From contig JAWKVZ010000001.1 of the NCBI GenBank assembly GCA_041397725.1, positions 682,001 through 746,000 on the forward strand: a stretch of DNA of 64,000 nucleotides, given 5' to 3'. Below, one piece after another: positions 47,758 through 56,027 of the stretch (positions are counted from its first letter, which is position 1; each line of letters opens with the position of its first letter). The translations under genes and the position numbers were made by a program. The notes beneath the pieces were generated by a model. The model was not told the origin of the DNA. It ran no database searches and worked only from the letters and a program-made list of their open reading frames with translations. The DNA comes from JAGRKR01 sp041397725 (GTDB lineage Bacteria > Pseudomonadota > Alphaproteobacteria > Rhizobiales > Hyphomicrobiaceae).

Positions 47758-47893
47758 CTGGCGGGCATCGTCCCTTCGCCGGCGCGCCGGTCTAGCCGGC
47801 AGCGCCGCAGCATGGCGCGACAACACATTTTGTCATCGGCATTGATCGGCGCTAAGCATAGTCGAGCTGGCAGCAAAGAACAGGTCAAGTCTC

Positions 47894-49264
47894 ATGCAGA
47901 CCCTCTCGAACAGTGCGATCCGCGATCTCGAAACGCTCCTCCATCCGGCGACGAATCTGGCGGCCCATCGCAGCCTCGGCCCGACGATCATCGATCGCGG
48001 CGAGGGCATCCATGTCTGGGACACCAGCGGCAAGCGGTACATCGAGGGACTGGCCGGACTGTGGTGCGCCAGCCTCGGCTACGGCAACAACGAGCTGATC
48101 GAGGCCGCACGCGAGCAGATGAGCCGCCTCTCATTCTCGCACCTGTTCGGCGGCCGCAGTCACGAGCCGGCCATCGAGCTTGCCGAGAAGATCAAGGAGA
48201 TCTCGCCGGCACCGACCTCGAAGGTGTTCTTCACGTGCTCCGGCTCCGAGGCCAACGACACCCAGATCAAGCTTGCCTGGTATTACAACAACGCACGCGG
48301 CAAGCCGCAAAAGAAGAAGATCATCTCACGCGAGAAGGCCTACCACGGTGTCACGATCGCCACAGCCAGCCTCACCGGCCTCGGTGTGTTCCACCAGGAC
48401 TTCGACCTGCCCATGGCGCGGATCATCCATGCAGACTGTCCGCACCACTGGCGCAACGCCGAGCCCGGCGAGAGCGAGGAAGACTACGCCACGCGCCTAG
48501 CGGCCAACCTCGAGAGCCTGATCGAGCGCGAGGACCCCGACACCATCGCCGCCTTCATCGCCGAGCCGGTGATGGGCGCCGGCGGCGTCATCGTTCCCCC
48601 GGCCACCTACTTCGAAAAGATACAGGCGGTGCTGAAACGACATGACATCGCGCTCATCGTCGACGAGGTGATCTGCGGATTCGGGCGCACTGGCAACATG
48701 TTCGGCTCCCAGACCTACGGCATAACGCCCGATACCGTGACCATGGCCAAGGCGATCACCTCGGCCTACATGCCGCTCGGCGCCGTCACGGTCTCCGAGG
48801 ACGTCTATCAGGCGATGCTCGACGAGAGCCGCAAGATCGGCGTGTTCGCCCACGGCTTCACCTACACGGGCCACCCCGTGGCCTGCGCAGTCGCCGTGAA
48901 GACGCTCGAAATCTACCAGCGCCTCGACATCGTGGCCCACGTGCAGCGCGTGGCGCCGATCTTCGCCATGCGCCTGAAGGCGCTCTCGGATCATCCGCTG
49001 GTCGGGGAGGCGCGCGGCGTCGGGCTCATCGGCGGCCTGCAACTGGTGGCCGACAAGAAGGCCAAGGCCGCCTTCCCGCCCGAGAAGGGAGTTGGCGGCA
49101 AGGCCGTGCAGTTCTGCCAGGAGGAAGGCCTCATTCTGAGGGCGCTCGGCGGCGACGTACTGGCCGTATGCCCGCCGCTCATCATCGACGGCGCCGGCAT
49201 CAACGAGCTGTTCGACAGCCTGGAGCGCGGCTTGGACAAGACCCTGGCCTGGCTGCGCAGCTAG
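47894..49264 (+). CDS. Class III PLP-dependent omega-aminotransferase
   Basis: The 456-residue protein has the family pattern: VWDTSGKRYIEGLAGLWCAS, SHLFGGRSHEPAIELAE, PLP-binding CSGSEANDT, KAYHGVTIATASLTG, Asp of LIVDEVICGFGRTGNMFG and the Schiff-base Lys in MAKAITSAYMPLGAV. It resembles omega-amino acid/amine:pyruvate aminotransferases. The substrate could be beta-alanine, taurine or a polyamine. Confidence 0.92.
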   Translation: MQTLSNSAIRDLETLLHPATNLAAHRSLGPTIIDRGEGIHVWDTSGKRYIEGLAGLWCASLGYGNNELIEAAREQMSRLSFSHLFGGRSHEPAIELAEKIKEISPAPTSKVFFTCSGSEANDTQIKLAWYYNNARGKPQKKKIISREKAYHGVTIATASLTGLGVFHQDFDLPMARIIHADCPHHWRNAEPGESEEDYATRLAANLESLIEREDPDTIAAFIAEPVMGAGGVIVPPATYFEKIQAVLKRHDIALIVDEVICGFGRTGNMFGSQTYGITPDTVTMAKAITSAYMPLGAVTVSEDVYQAMLDESRKIGVFAHGFTYTGHPVACAVAVKTLEIYQRLDIVAHVQRVAPIFAMRLKALSDHPLVGEARGVGLIGGLQLVADKKAKAAFPPEKGVGGKAVQFCQEEGLILRALGGDVLAVCPPLIIDGAGINELFDSLERGLDKTLAWLRS

Positions 49265-49456
49265 GGCGCGATCGCTCGAGAAGGGAGCGCGCAGCGCTGC
49301 CGGCGAGAGCGTGAATCGCACCCTGCGGCCTTCATCCCGAGCGAGATCGAGGCTGGTCGATGCGCGCAGAGCGGCGCGCCTGCCGCTGATGTCACCGCCG
49401 TCCGCTGCCGCGCCAGACGCGCAAAGGGCCCGCACAAGCGGGGCCTGAAACGGGAA

Positions 49457-49486
49457 CAGGCGAATGACCTTTCGGTCATTCGCCTG
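49457..49486. terminator. Strong hairpin between convergent genes
   Basis: CAGGCGAATGACC, loop TTTC, GGTCATTCGCCTG is a perfect 13-bp stem. It lies between the aminotransferase (plus) and the second 48-residue gene (minus). On the minus strand it is followed by TTCCCGTTT, so it best terminates the small gene. Confidence 0.75.
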
Positions 49487-49519
49487 CGGAAATCTTCCCC
49501 GGTAGAGCTCTTGAGATAT

Positions 49520-49666
49520 TTACTTCTTCTTAGCGGCCACGCACTTCTTGGCCTTCTTGTCGTACTTCTCGCCCTTCTTGCACTTCGGGTCGGCAGCGAG
49601 AGCGGCAGGAGCCGCGGCGCCGAAAGCGAAGCCAGCGAGCGTCAGGGCGATGATCAGCTTCTTCAT
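49520..49666 (-). CDS. 48-residue secreted CKKG protein, copy 2
   Basis: The frame reads MKKLIIALTLAGFAFGAAAP, AALAAD, then PKCKKGEKYDKKAKKCVAAK and KK. A signal peptide of about 25 residues precedes a Lys-rich mature peptide with two Cys spaced by 12, as in the copy at 45658-45804. Both genes are exactly 49 codons with stop. GGAGGGTAAG lies upstream of the ATG. The mature part is about half Lys. The function is unknown. Confidence 0.75.
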   Translation of the reverse strand: MKKLIIALTLAGFAFGAAAPAALAADPKCKKGEKYDKKAKKCVAAKKK

Positions 49667-50053
49667 AACTTACCCTCCGTAGAGCTATCGGGGTTGAAAC
49701 CTCTTATTGAGGCGGGCGGACTGTAGCCGAGCAACCGGCTGTGCGATCTGCGGCATTCCGCCACACAATAACAATCCCGTGAAGATGTTTCGCATGACGG
49801 CCATCACCGTCCGACACATTGCCAACACATTGAGATCACGGTGAGGTTTGGCTCAGTGCGCATGGCCGGCAGGGGTGTTCAGTCGCACCCGCACGCGGCC
49901 GGATCGGCGCCGGCTCGCGGCGGATAACGCGCCCCGCGGAGCCCGTAAGGCCCCTCGTGCAGAGACTGGCTCACTGTTGGCTGGTGGCGCGAATGGGCAG
50001 CACCGGGCATCGCTCGAGCATCGCCCGAGCCGCAGCGCTGTCCCCTCCCCCGG
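49667..50053. other. 387-base stretch without a recognisable gene
   Basis: The left end should contain the promoter of the 48-residue gene. An open frame at 49848-50099 on the plus strand is Arg/Ser/Pro-rich, lacks a ribosome site and overlaps the amidohydrolase end, so it is not called. Confidence 0.5.
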
Positions 50054-50980
50054 TCACTCCGGCCGGACGACGCCCGTCTGCGAGGTGATCAAGCCGTAGT
50101 GCTCGATGCGGCGATGCCGGGCAAAATCGAAGATCGTCTCCTTGCCGAAGCGCGTGCGATCGAGATCACAATCGTGCACGAGCAGCTCGTCGGCTTCCGT
50201 GCGGGCCTCCGCCACGATCTCACCGTCCGGGTCCACGATGACACTCGCGCCGAACAGCGGATGGCCGTCCTCGTCGCCGGCCTTGGCCACCGCGACCACC
50301 CATGTCGAGTTCTGATAGGCCCCGGCCTGGACCGACAGCTTGTGGTGGAAGATGCGCTGGCGCTGCCCCTCCTCGCCCTTCTGCGAGTTGACGCTCGGCG
50401 TGTTGTAGCCGAGCAGGACCATCTCCACGCCCTGCAGCCCCATCACGCGATAGGTCTCGGGCCATCGCCGGTCGTTACAGATGCACATGCCGATGATGCC
50501 ATCGAGCGCGCAGAATACGGGGAAGCCAAGATCACCCGGCTCGAAATAGCGCTTCTCCAGATGCTGATGCGTGCGCTCGGGGTCGCGCTCGGCATGGCCC
50601 GGCAGGTGCACCTTGCGATACTTGCCGACAATCTCCGACGACTTGTCGGTGAGGATGGCGGTGTTGAAGTGGTGGCCGTCGGGGGTCAGCTCGGCATAGC
50701 CGAGGCACATGGCCATCTGGTGCGTCCTGGCCCGGGCGAACAACGGCGCCGTCGCGGGGCCCGGCATCTCGCGTTCGAACCAGCGATCGGCCTCGGCGCG
50801 GTCCTCGTAGTACCAGCGCGGGAAGAAGGTCGTCAGCGCTAGCTCCGGATAAACAATGAGGTCGCAGCCCCGGGCCTTGGCCTGATCCATCAATGCGATC
50901 ATGCGCGCGACCACCGCTTCGCGACTGTCGGCCTTCTGGATGGGTCCCAACTGGGCGGCCCCGACCCGCACGTTTCGCAT
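50054..50980 (-). CDS. N-carbamoyl-D-amino acid amidohydrolase-like nitrilase-fold enzyme
   Basis: The 308-residue protein begins MRNVRVGAAQLGPIQKADSR and carries the Glu-Lys-Cys triad: Glu46 in YPELALTTFF, Lys122 in YRKVHLPG and Cys167 in CICNDRRWPE. Glu46 and the total length match D-carbamoylases closely. It would hydrolyse an N-carbamoyl amino acid or a related ureido/amide substrate. GAGGAGGACG precedes the ATG at 50978-50980. It is the last gene of the minus-strand cluster and starts 20 bases after the second MaoC gene. Confidence 0.88.
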   Translation of the reverse strand: MRNVRVGAAQLGPIQKADSREAVVARMIALMDQAKARGCDLIVYPELALTTFFPRWYYEDRAEADRWFEREMPGPATAPLFARARTHQMAMCLGYAELTPDGHHFNTAILTDKSSEIVGKYRKVHLPGHAERDPERTHQHLEKRYFEPGDLGFPVFCALDGIIGMCICNDRRWPETYRVMGLQGVEMVLLGYNTPSVNSQKGEEGQRQRIFHHKLSVQAGAYQNSTWVVAVAKAGDEDGHPLFGASVIVDPDGEIVAEARTEADELLVHDCDLDRTRFGKETIFDFARHRRIEHYGLITSQTGVVRPE

Positions 50981-50999
50981 CACGTCCTCCTCACTGCTC

Positions 51000-51500
51000 T
51001 CAGGCCCCGTCCTTGGGCTGATACGGCTGCCGGCGCTCGACGAGGATGCTGCTCGTGATCTCGAAGACCTTCTCACCGTGCTGGTTGAAGCCCTCGTTGA
51101 GCGCATAGATGATGCCGCGATGCGGGCGCGACTTCAGATCGACCTTCTCCGTGCGGCGGCCGGTGAACGTGATCGTGTCGCCCGCAAAGACCGGCTTCAG
51201 CCATTTCAGGTTCTTGAAGCCCGGCGACGGCCCCCACTGGGCCATCTTGACGCCGGTCTTGGCGAGCTCCGCCTCGTAGCGCTGGCGGTAGGCGACCGTC
51301 AGGCGTATCCAGATGGCAGCGGTGTGCCAACCCGAAGCGCAGAGCCCGCCGAACAGCGACGACTTCGCGGCGGCCTCGTCGAGGTGAAAGTACTGCGGGT
51401 CGTATTTGACGGCGAAGGCCTTGATCTCCTCCGCCGTGAAGGTGTGCTGGCCGAGGTGCATTTCCTCGCCGAGCGGCACGTCCTCGAAATAGTTGCTCAT
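51000..51500 (-). CDS. MaoC-type (hot-dog) enoyl-CoA hydratase, second of a pair
   Basis: The 166-residue product has the MaoC pattern: MSNYFEDVPLGEEMHLGQHT, KYDPQYFHLDEAAAKSSLFGG (the DPQxxH site), LCASGWHTAAIWIRL and FAGDTITFTGRR. It hydrates enoyl-CoA or dehydrates hydroxyacyl-CoA. Its ATG overlaps the stop of the first MaoC gene, so they are coupled and may form a heterodimer. Confidence 0.9.
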   Translation of the reverse strand: MSNYFEDVPLGEEMHLGQHTFTAEEIKAFAVKYDPQYFHLDEAAAKSSLFGGLCASGWHTAAIWIRLTVAYRQRYEAELAKTGVKMAQWGPSPGFKNLKWLKPVFAGDTITFTGRRTEKVDLKSRPHRGIIYALNEGFNQHGEKVFEITSSILVERRQPYQPKDGA

Positions 51501-51994
51501 GACGCGCTCACTGCCTCGCCCTCGACCGTGCGCCGGCCGAAGATCTGCACGGGCCGCCAGCTCATCACCACCTCGCCCTTGTCGTCCAGCACTTCGATCA
51601 GCGCCTTGGCGATGCCGATCCCGGGGCGGCTGGCAGAAGCGCGCTTCTCGGTGCACGTGTAGCGCACGGACAGCACGGTCCCCGGCCGTACCGGCTTCAT
51701 CCAACGCACCTCCTCGATTCCCGTGGCGCCGAGCGAGCTCGAGGCGTTCAGGTAGCCGTCGCAGAGCATGCGCATCAGCATCGCGCAGGTGTGAAAACCG
51801 GAGGCGCAGAGGCCGCCCGCCACTGTGTGCTTGGCCGCCTCCTCGTCGAGGTGCATCGCCTGCGGGTCGTAGGTGGAGGCGAACTCGATGATCTCCTCCT
51901 TCGTCACCTCGTAATGGCCGAAATGCTCGACGCGCCCGACCTCGAGGTCCTCCCAATAGAGCCGCGATCCCGCAGCCGCAGCATCATCCTGCAT
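51497..51994 (-). CDS. MaoC-type (hot-dog) enoyl-CoA hydratase, first of a pair
   Basis: The 165-residue product has SRLYWEDLEVGRVEHFGHYE, STYDPQAMHLDEEAAKH, GGLCASGFHTCAMLMRML and VRWMKPVRPGTVLSV, the same fold and catalytic DPQxxHxDE pattern as its partner. It lies 82 bases downstream of the CoA-transferase, which suggests CoA-linked catabolism of a short acid. Confidence 0.9.
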   Translation of the reverse strand: MQDDAAAAGSRLYWEDLEVGRVEHFGHYEVTKEEIIEFASTYDPQAMHLDEEAAKHTVAGGLCASGFHTCAMLMRMLCDGYLNASSSLGATGIEEVRWMKPVRPGTVLSVRYTCTEKRASASRPGIGIAKALIEVLDDKGEVVMSWRPVQIFGRRTVEGEAVSAS

Positions 51995-52076
51995 AAGAAT
52001 ATCCCATCGTCGTTCCAGATCCTGTGGCGTGGCGCCCGGTCCCGCAGGGGGCCGCTCGGGGCCGTCTGTGTGTGAC

Positions 52077-53291
52077 TTATTTCGCGCGCAACCCGCTTCT
52101 CACTGCTCCGCTTTCCTTGAGCCGCGCGATCTCGCTCTCGCCGAAGCCGGCTTCCGCCAGGATCGCATCCGCATGCGCGCCCGGCAGCGCCGGCGGCATC
52201 TCGATGGAGCCGCCGTCATGAGCGTAGCGGAACCCGGAAGCGACCATGCGCATCGGCCCGTGGGGACCGTCGATGGTCTGGAGGACGTCGCGCTCGGCAA
52301 GTTGCGGATGCTCGACGATCTCGGGGATCGACCAGATGCGCGAGCACGGCACGTCGGCCGCCGACAATCGTGCGTCCCAGGTGGCTGCGTCGGCGCTCGC
52401 GAAGATGTCCTCGATGATGGTCCGCAACTCGACCTCGTGCTTGATGCGCGACGGCCAGTCGCCGAAGCGCGGATCAGTGAGCAGGTCGACGCGGCCGATG
52501 GCGGTGCAGAGCGCCTTGAACTGCTTCTCGTTGTTGACGGCGAGCAGGATGTGCCCGCCTTTCACCTTGAAGAGGTCCGCCGTCGGCAGGCGGCTCTGGG
52601 CGCGGTTGCCCGATGGGCCCTGGATGTGGCCGCCGACGGTGTAGTCGACGACGAACGAGCACATGAACGCGAGCGTCGCATCGAGCATGGCGACATCGAC
52701 CATCTGGCCGCGGCCGGTGTGGGTGCGCTGGTAGAGCGCGCTCGACACGGCGAAGGCCAGCGTCATGCCGCCGATGGCGTCGCAGATGGCGAAGCCGGCG
52801 CGTGTCGGGCCGGTCTCCTTGGTACCGGTGACCGACATCAGGCCGCTCATCGCCTGGATCTTGCCGTCGTAGGCCGCCGTCGTGCGCTCCGGCCCGTTCT
52901 GGCCGAAGCCGGAGACGGCGCCGTAGATGATGCGCGGATTGACGGCCGAGAGCGCCTCGTAGCCGATGCCGAGCTTGTCCATCACGCCCGGACGGTAGTT
53001 CTCCAGAACCACGTCGGCCGTCAGCGCGAGACGCTTCACGATCTCTACCGCCTCGGGCTTGGTCAGATCGAGCGCGATGTTGCGCTTGTTGGAGTTGATG
53101 GCCATCCAGCTCGTCGAGAGGCCGCGCGCCGACCACTCCTTGTTGGGCGGTCCATAGCGCATGTCGTCGCCGCCGGGACGCTCGATCTTGATCACATCGG
53201 CCCCGAGCAGCGCCAATTGATAGGCGCCGAACGGGCCCGCGAACACCTGCGTGAAATCGAGGACGCGAACGCCCTGGAACGGCTTGGCCAT
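52077..53291 (-). CDS. CaiB/BaiF family (class III) CoA-transferase
   Basis: The 404-residue protein begins MAKPFQGVRVLDFTQVFAGP and has LLGADVIKIERPGGDDMRYG, FMAI-type NSNKRNIALDLT, LENYRPGVMDKLG and the nucleophile segment AAYDGKIQAMSG. The Asp is present, unlike the CoA-transferase at 26.8 kb. It loads CoA onto the pathway acid. A GrdB-like gene lies upstream on the same strand and two MaoC genes lie downstream. Confidence 0.92.
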   Translation of the reverse strand: MAKPFQGVRVLDFTQVFAGPFGAYQLALLGADVIKIERPGGDDMRYGPPNKEWSARGLSTSWMAINSNKRNIALDLTKPEAVEIVKRLALTADVVLENYRPGVMDKLGIGYEALSAVNPRIIYGAVSGFGQNGPERTTAAYDGKIQAMSGLMSVTGTKETGPTRAGFAICDAIGGMTLAFAVSSALYQRTHTGRGQMVDVAMLDATLAFMCSFVVDYTVGGHIQGPSGNRAQSRLPTADLFKVKGGHILLAVNNEKQFKALCTAIGRVDLLTDPRFGDWPSRIKHEVELRTIIEDIFASADAATWDARLSAADVPCSRIWSIPEIVEHPQLAERDVLQTIDGPHGPMRMVASGFRYAHDGGSIEMPPALPGAHADAILAEAGFGESEIARLKESGAVRSGLRAK

Positions 53292-53507
53292 CAGACTTTC
53301 CTCGTGAAGCTCCGGACGCCAGGGTGGTCGCGCATACCGGCGACGTCAAGGGCAGACGGCCGCGGCGGCCGTCCTCCATGACGACTATGCTATCATTATC
53401 CATCGAAGCTGGCCGGTGGCACCAGAACCGCGAAAGCCCCTCCCCGGATCGTAACCGCGTCGGGACTCGGTCGGCGGCGTCATATCGCGCACAAGGAGAC
53501 GTATCGC

Positions 53508-53720
53508 ATGGCAAACGAGAACCCGTCGCGCCGCCGCCCGCGGCCGACCTTTGCTGCGTCGCGAGAGCCGAAAGTCATACGGCGGGCAGAGAACCTCATG
53601 ATCCAACTGACCCCCGAAGAGGGGGAGAGGATCTACGCCAGACGCAAGTTGGCGGAAGCCGAGAAGGCCGGCGTCGCGCCGAACGACGCCGCCCCGGAGG
53701 ACGACGACGACAACCGCTAG
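53508..53720 (+). CDS. Small charged hypothetical protein (70 residues)
   Basis: The product MANENPSRRRPRPTFAASRE continues with a helical middle (MIQLTPEEGERIYARRKLAE) and an acidic end (EDDDDNR). It has no signal or membrane segment. A purine-rich AAGGAGACG lies before the ATG, which supports translation. It is opposite in strand to the surrounding catabolic genes. The function is unknown. Confidence 0.65.
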   Translation: MANENPSRRRPRPTFAASREPKVIRRAENLMIQLTPEEGERIYARRKLAEAEKAGVAPNDAAPEDDDDNR

Positions 53721-53751
53721 AGCGAGGTCGCTGGCGCGCGCAATCTCGTCC

Positions 53752-54708
53752 TTACTCTGCCGCCCCCGTCTTCCCCTTGTCCGCCGCGAGGCGCTCCTTG
53801 GCGATCTGCTTGTTGCGGTCGAACTCCGCCCGGCGCCGGGCGATCTCCTCGGGCGAGAGCTGGGCGATGTTCGAATAATCGAGCTTCCAGTCACCCGTCG
53901 CCGCCCAGCAGAGCGGGTTCTGCACGGTGGTTCGTGCCGCCGGCGCCCGCTCGAGCACGTCGAGAGCCAGCCCGAGCGTGCTCACCTGCGAGGCCTTGTC
54001 GTGCGGCTTGCCGGCGGCGTTACCCAACGGGAAATCGCTGAACAGGAAGCGGGGCACGCCCGCGTACTCGACGATGTCCTTGGCACAGCCCATGACGACC
54101 GTGGCGATGCCGCTCTCTTCCAGTGCTCTTGCTGCCAGACTCACGGTCTGGTGACACACGGGTCAATTGGCGACGAGTATGGCGGCATCCGCCCGGTCCT
54201 CCCGGCACCGGGCAACGATCTCGGGACAGTCGACGTCGAGCGTCGTGCGATGGCTGCGGTTCGTCGGTGCGCCGTGGAAGCGCGGCGACACCTCGCCGAT
54301 GCGGCCCTGGCGCGCGTAATCGCGCAACGCCGGCAGGGGGAACCAGGTGCCGGAGTCTTCCGCCGTGGTGTGCTTGCGGTCGATGCCGATGTGGGAAATG
54401 CGGGTGTCGTGGTCGGCCGCGGCATCGCCCGAATAGACCGTATAGAACTTGGCCGCCGAGTTGTAAGGCGCCCGCGGCCCCTGGTCGCCCTTGTCGGGCT
54501 GGTAGGGTGCGGCTGTCGTGATCAACGCCACGCGGCACTCCGCCAGCGGCTTGGCGAGCGGCGTGAACGGCACGTCGCGATAGTGCGCCCAGCGATAGGG
54601 TGCGCCATAGCCGAGCGTCACGTAGTAGTCGCGGATGCGCTTGCGATACGGGATCGGCTGGTCGTGATCGGGCGCGAAGCCGAAGTCCTCGTCGTTTGAT
54701 GGCGTCAT
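53752..54708 (-). CDS. GrdB-like selenoprotein with in-frame TGA read as selenocysteine
   Basis: The 318-residue product is obtained only if TGA at 54163-54165 is read as Sec182: ILVAN-Sec-PVCHQTVSLAAR. The protein aligns throughout with the Cys form at 25870-26784: RISHIGIDRKH with RFSHVSEHFLD, DAAILVAN with DAVLLVPM, UPVCHQT with CPICHQT, and the FLFSDFPLGNAAGKPHD segment. Coding sequence continues without frame change on both sides. A SECIS-like hairpin (54135-54151) starts 12 nt after the TGA. The start MTPSNDEDFGF at 54706-54708 has AAGGG upstream. It shares a strand with the CoA-transferase and MaoC genes. A redox thiol/selenol role is inferred. Sec machinery (selABCD) is not in the window. 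Confidence 0.85.
54135..54151 (-). promoter_or_regulatory. Bacterial SECIS-like hairpin
   Basis: In the mRNA, CCAGAC, loop CGUGA, GUCUGG is a perfect 6-bp stem with G at loop position 2. The loop begins 17 nt after the UGA, within the 16-37 nt window known for bacterial SECIS. The Cys paralogue keeps the left arm codons (CAC CAG ACC) but not the right arm, so the hairpin is specific to the TGA gene. Confidence 0.72.
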
Positions 54709-54874
54709 GGAGCGGCCCTTGCTTTGATGAGATCCCTGCGACCACCATCTTGAACGGCGACCAGGGCACCCCCAGGCGAAGCGAACGCCGGGAATGTTAA
54801 ATGAGGGGACGCCACGGCGCCAGCCGCAGAATGTGCGTTTGCCATCCCGCGCACGCCGGCGGGCCGCGCGCCGG

Positions 54875-55819
54875 TCACTCGTTCTCGAGCACTTTCGGCA
54901 ACTGCGACCGGTGGAAGCCGTTGAAACCTGCAAGCGGCTGCTCGGGGCGGGGTAGCGGCACGAACGGCCTGGCATTCGGCACCGCGCCGTCCACGCGCAG
55001 CGTCGTGCCGGAGATGAACCCGGCCGCCTCCGAGAGCAGGAACACGATGGCCGCGGAGACCTCGCTTTCCGTGCCCACGCGCCCCATCGGCGAGAGATTC
55101 TTGCGGTTGCGGATGTAGGCGGCGCGCTCGGGCGGGTAGCGGTCCATGCCTTCCGAGGCGATCCAGCCGGGCGCTACGGCGTTGACGCGCACGTTGGCGC
55201 CGGCCCACTCGAGCGCCGCCGTCTCAGTGAAGTTGACCATGCCGGCGCGGGCCGCGCCCGAGTGCCCCATGCCCGGCATGCCGTGCCACATGTCGGCGAC
55301 GATGTTGACGATGGAGCCGCCGTGCGCGTGCAGCCACTGCGTATAGCATTCACGCGCCATCAGGAACCCGCCCAGGAGATTGGTGCGCACCACCGCGTCG
55401 AAGCCCTTCGCGCTGATGCGCTCCAGCGGCGCCGCAAATTGTCCGCCCGCGTTGTTGACGAGATGATCGATGCGGCCGAACTGCGCAATCACGGCGGCGA
55501 CGACCTCGCGCACGCGCGCCTCGTCGCGGATGTCGCAGACGTGACAGACGGCCTCGAGGCCGTCCTGCCGCAACTCCCCGACCACCCGTTCGAGCTTCGC
55601 TTGCGTCCGCCCGACGATGGCGATGCGAGCCCCGAGTGCGGCCAGCTCGTGCGCTGTGCACCGGCCGATGCCGCTGCCGCCGCCCGTGACGATCGCCACC
55701 CGCCCGGCGAACAGCCCGGCCCTGAACACCGACCGATAGCCGCCAGGAGCGACAGGACCGCTCGCCGCCTCCGGCGGAGCCGGCTCCCCGTCACGGCCCC
55801 CCCAGTTGGAGCGCTGCAT
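54875..55819 (-). CDS. PECR-like short-chain reductase (trans-2-enoyl-CoA reductase type)
   Basis: The 314-residue protein has the NADP motif TGGGSGIGRCTA, NNAGGQF and GWIASEG, and ends with a polar tail. The usual SDR Tyr-x-x-x-Lys is replaced by HSGAARAGMVNFT, which is exactly the pattern of peroxisomal trans-2-enoyl-CoA reductase (PECR) and its bacterial relatives, so it is a family trait rather than a loss. It lies upstream of the selenoprotein and is divergent from the BKACE gene. It would reduce an enoyl-CoA next to the MaoC hydratases. Confidence 0.85.
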   Translation of the reverse strand: MQRSNWGGRDGEPAPPEAASGPVAPGGYRSVFRAGLFAGRVAIVTGGGSGIGRCTAHELAALGARIAIVGRTQAKLERVVGELRQDGLEAVCHVCDIRDEARVREVVAAVIAQFGRIDHLVNNAGGQFAAPLERISAKGFDAVVRTNLLGGFLMARECYTQWLHAHGGSIVNIVADMWHGMPGMGHSGAARAGMVNFTETAALEWAGANVRVNAVAPGWIASEGMDRYPPERAAYIRNRKNLSPMGRVGTESEVSAAIVFLLSEAAGFISGTTLRVDGAVPNARPFVPLPRPEQPLAGFNGFHRSQLPKVLENE

Positions 55820-56027
55820 ACTCACTGTCTCCTTGTGCGATCGACACAACCTGACGAAACGCCAGCGCGGAAAGACCCGCACCATTCTAGGACGACGGTC
55901 CTTTTCCGACCACCCTCCATTCGTCGCGCCTCAGGCACTCGCCAGCGCCGCCAAACCGGTCTAGAAAGCGACGAAGGCACTGCTCGGCCGAGCTTTCAAA
56001 CACACAACGACCGGAGGAGACCCCCGC

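Noticed and set aside
49848..50099. Plus-strand frame of 83 codons
   Set aside because: It has Arg/Ser/Pro composition and no ribosome site, and it overlaps the amidohydrolase end.
53752..54159. Separate gene starting with GTG just after the TGA (MCHQTV...)
   Set aside because: It is the C-terminal half of the selenoprotein. It has no ribosome site, it starts inside the redox motif, and the upstream half is in the same frame.
54875..55819. Loss of the SDR Tyr/Lys as sign of a dead enzyme
   Set aside because: The HSGAARAG pattern is the normal one for PECR-like reductases.
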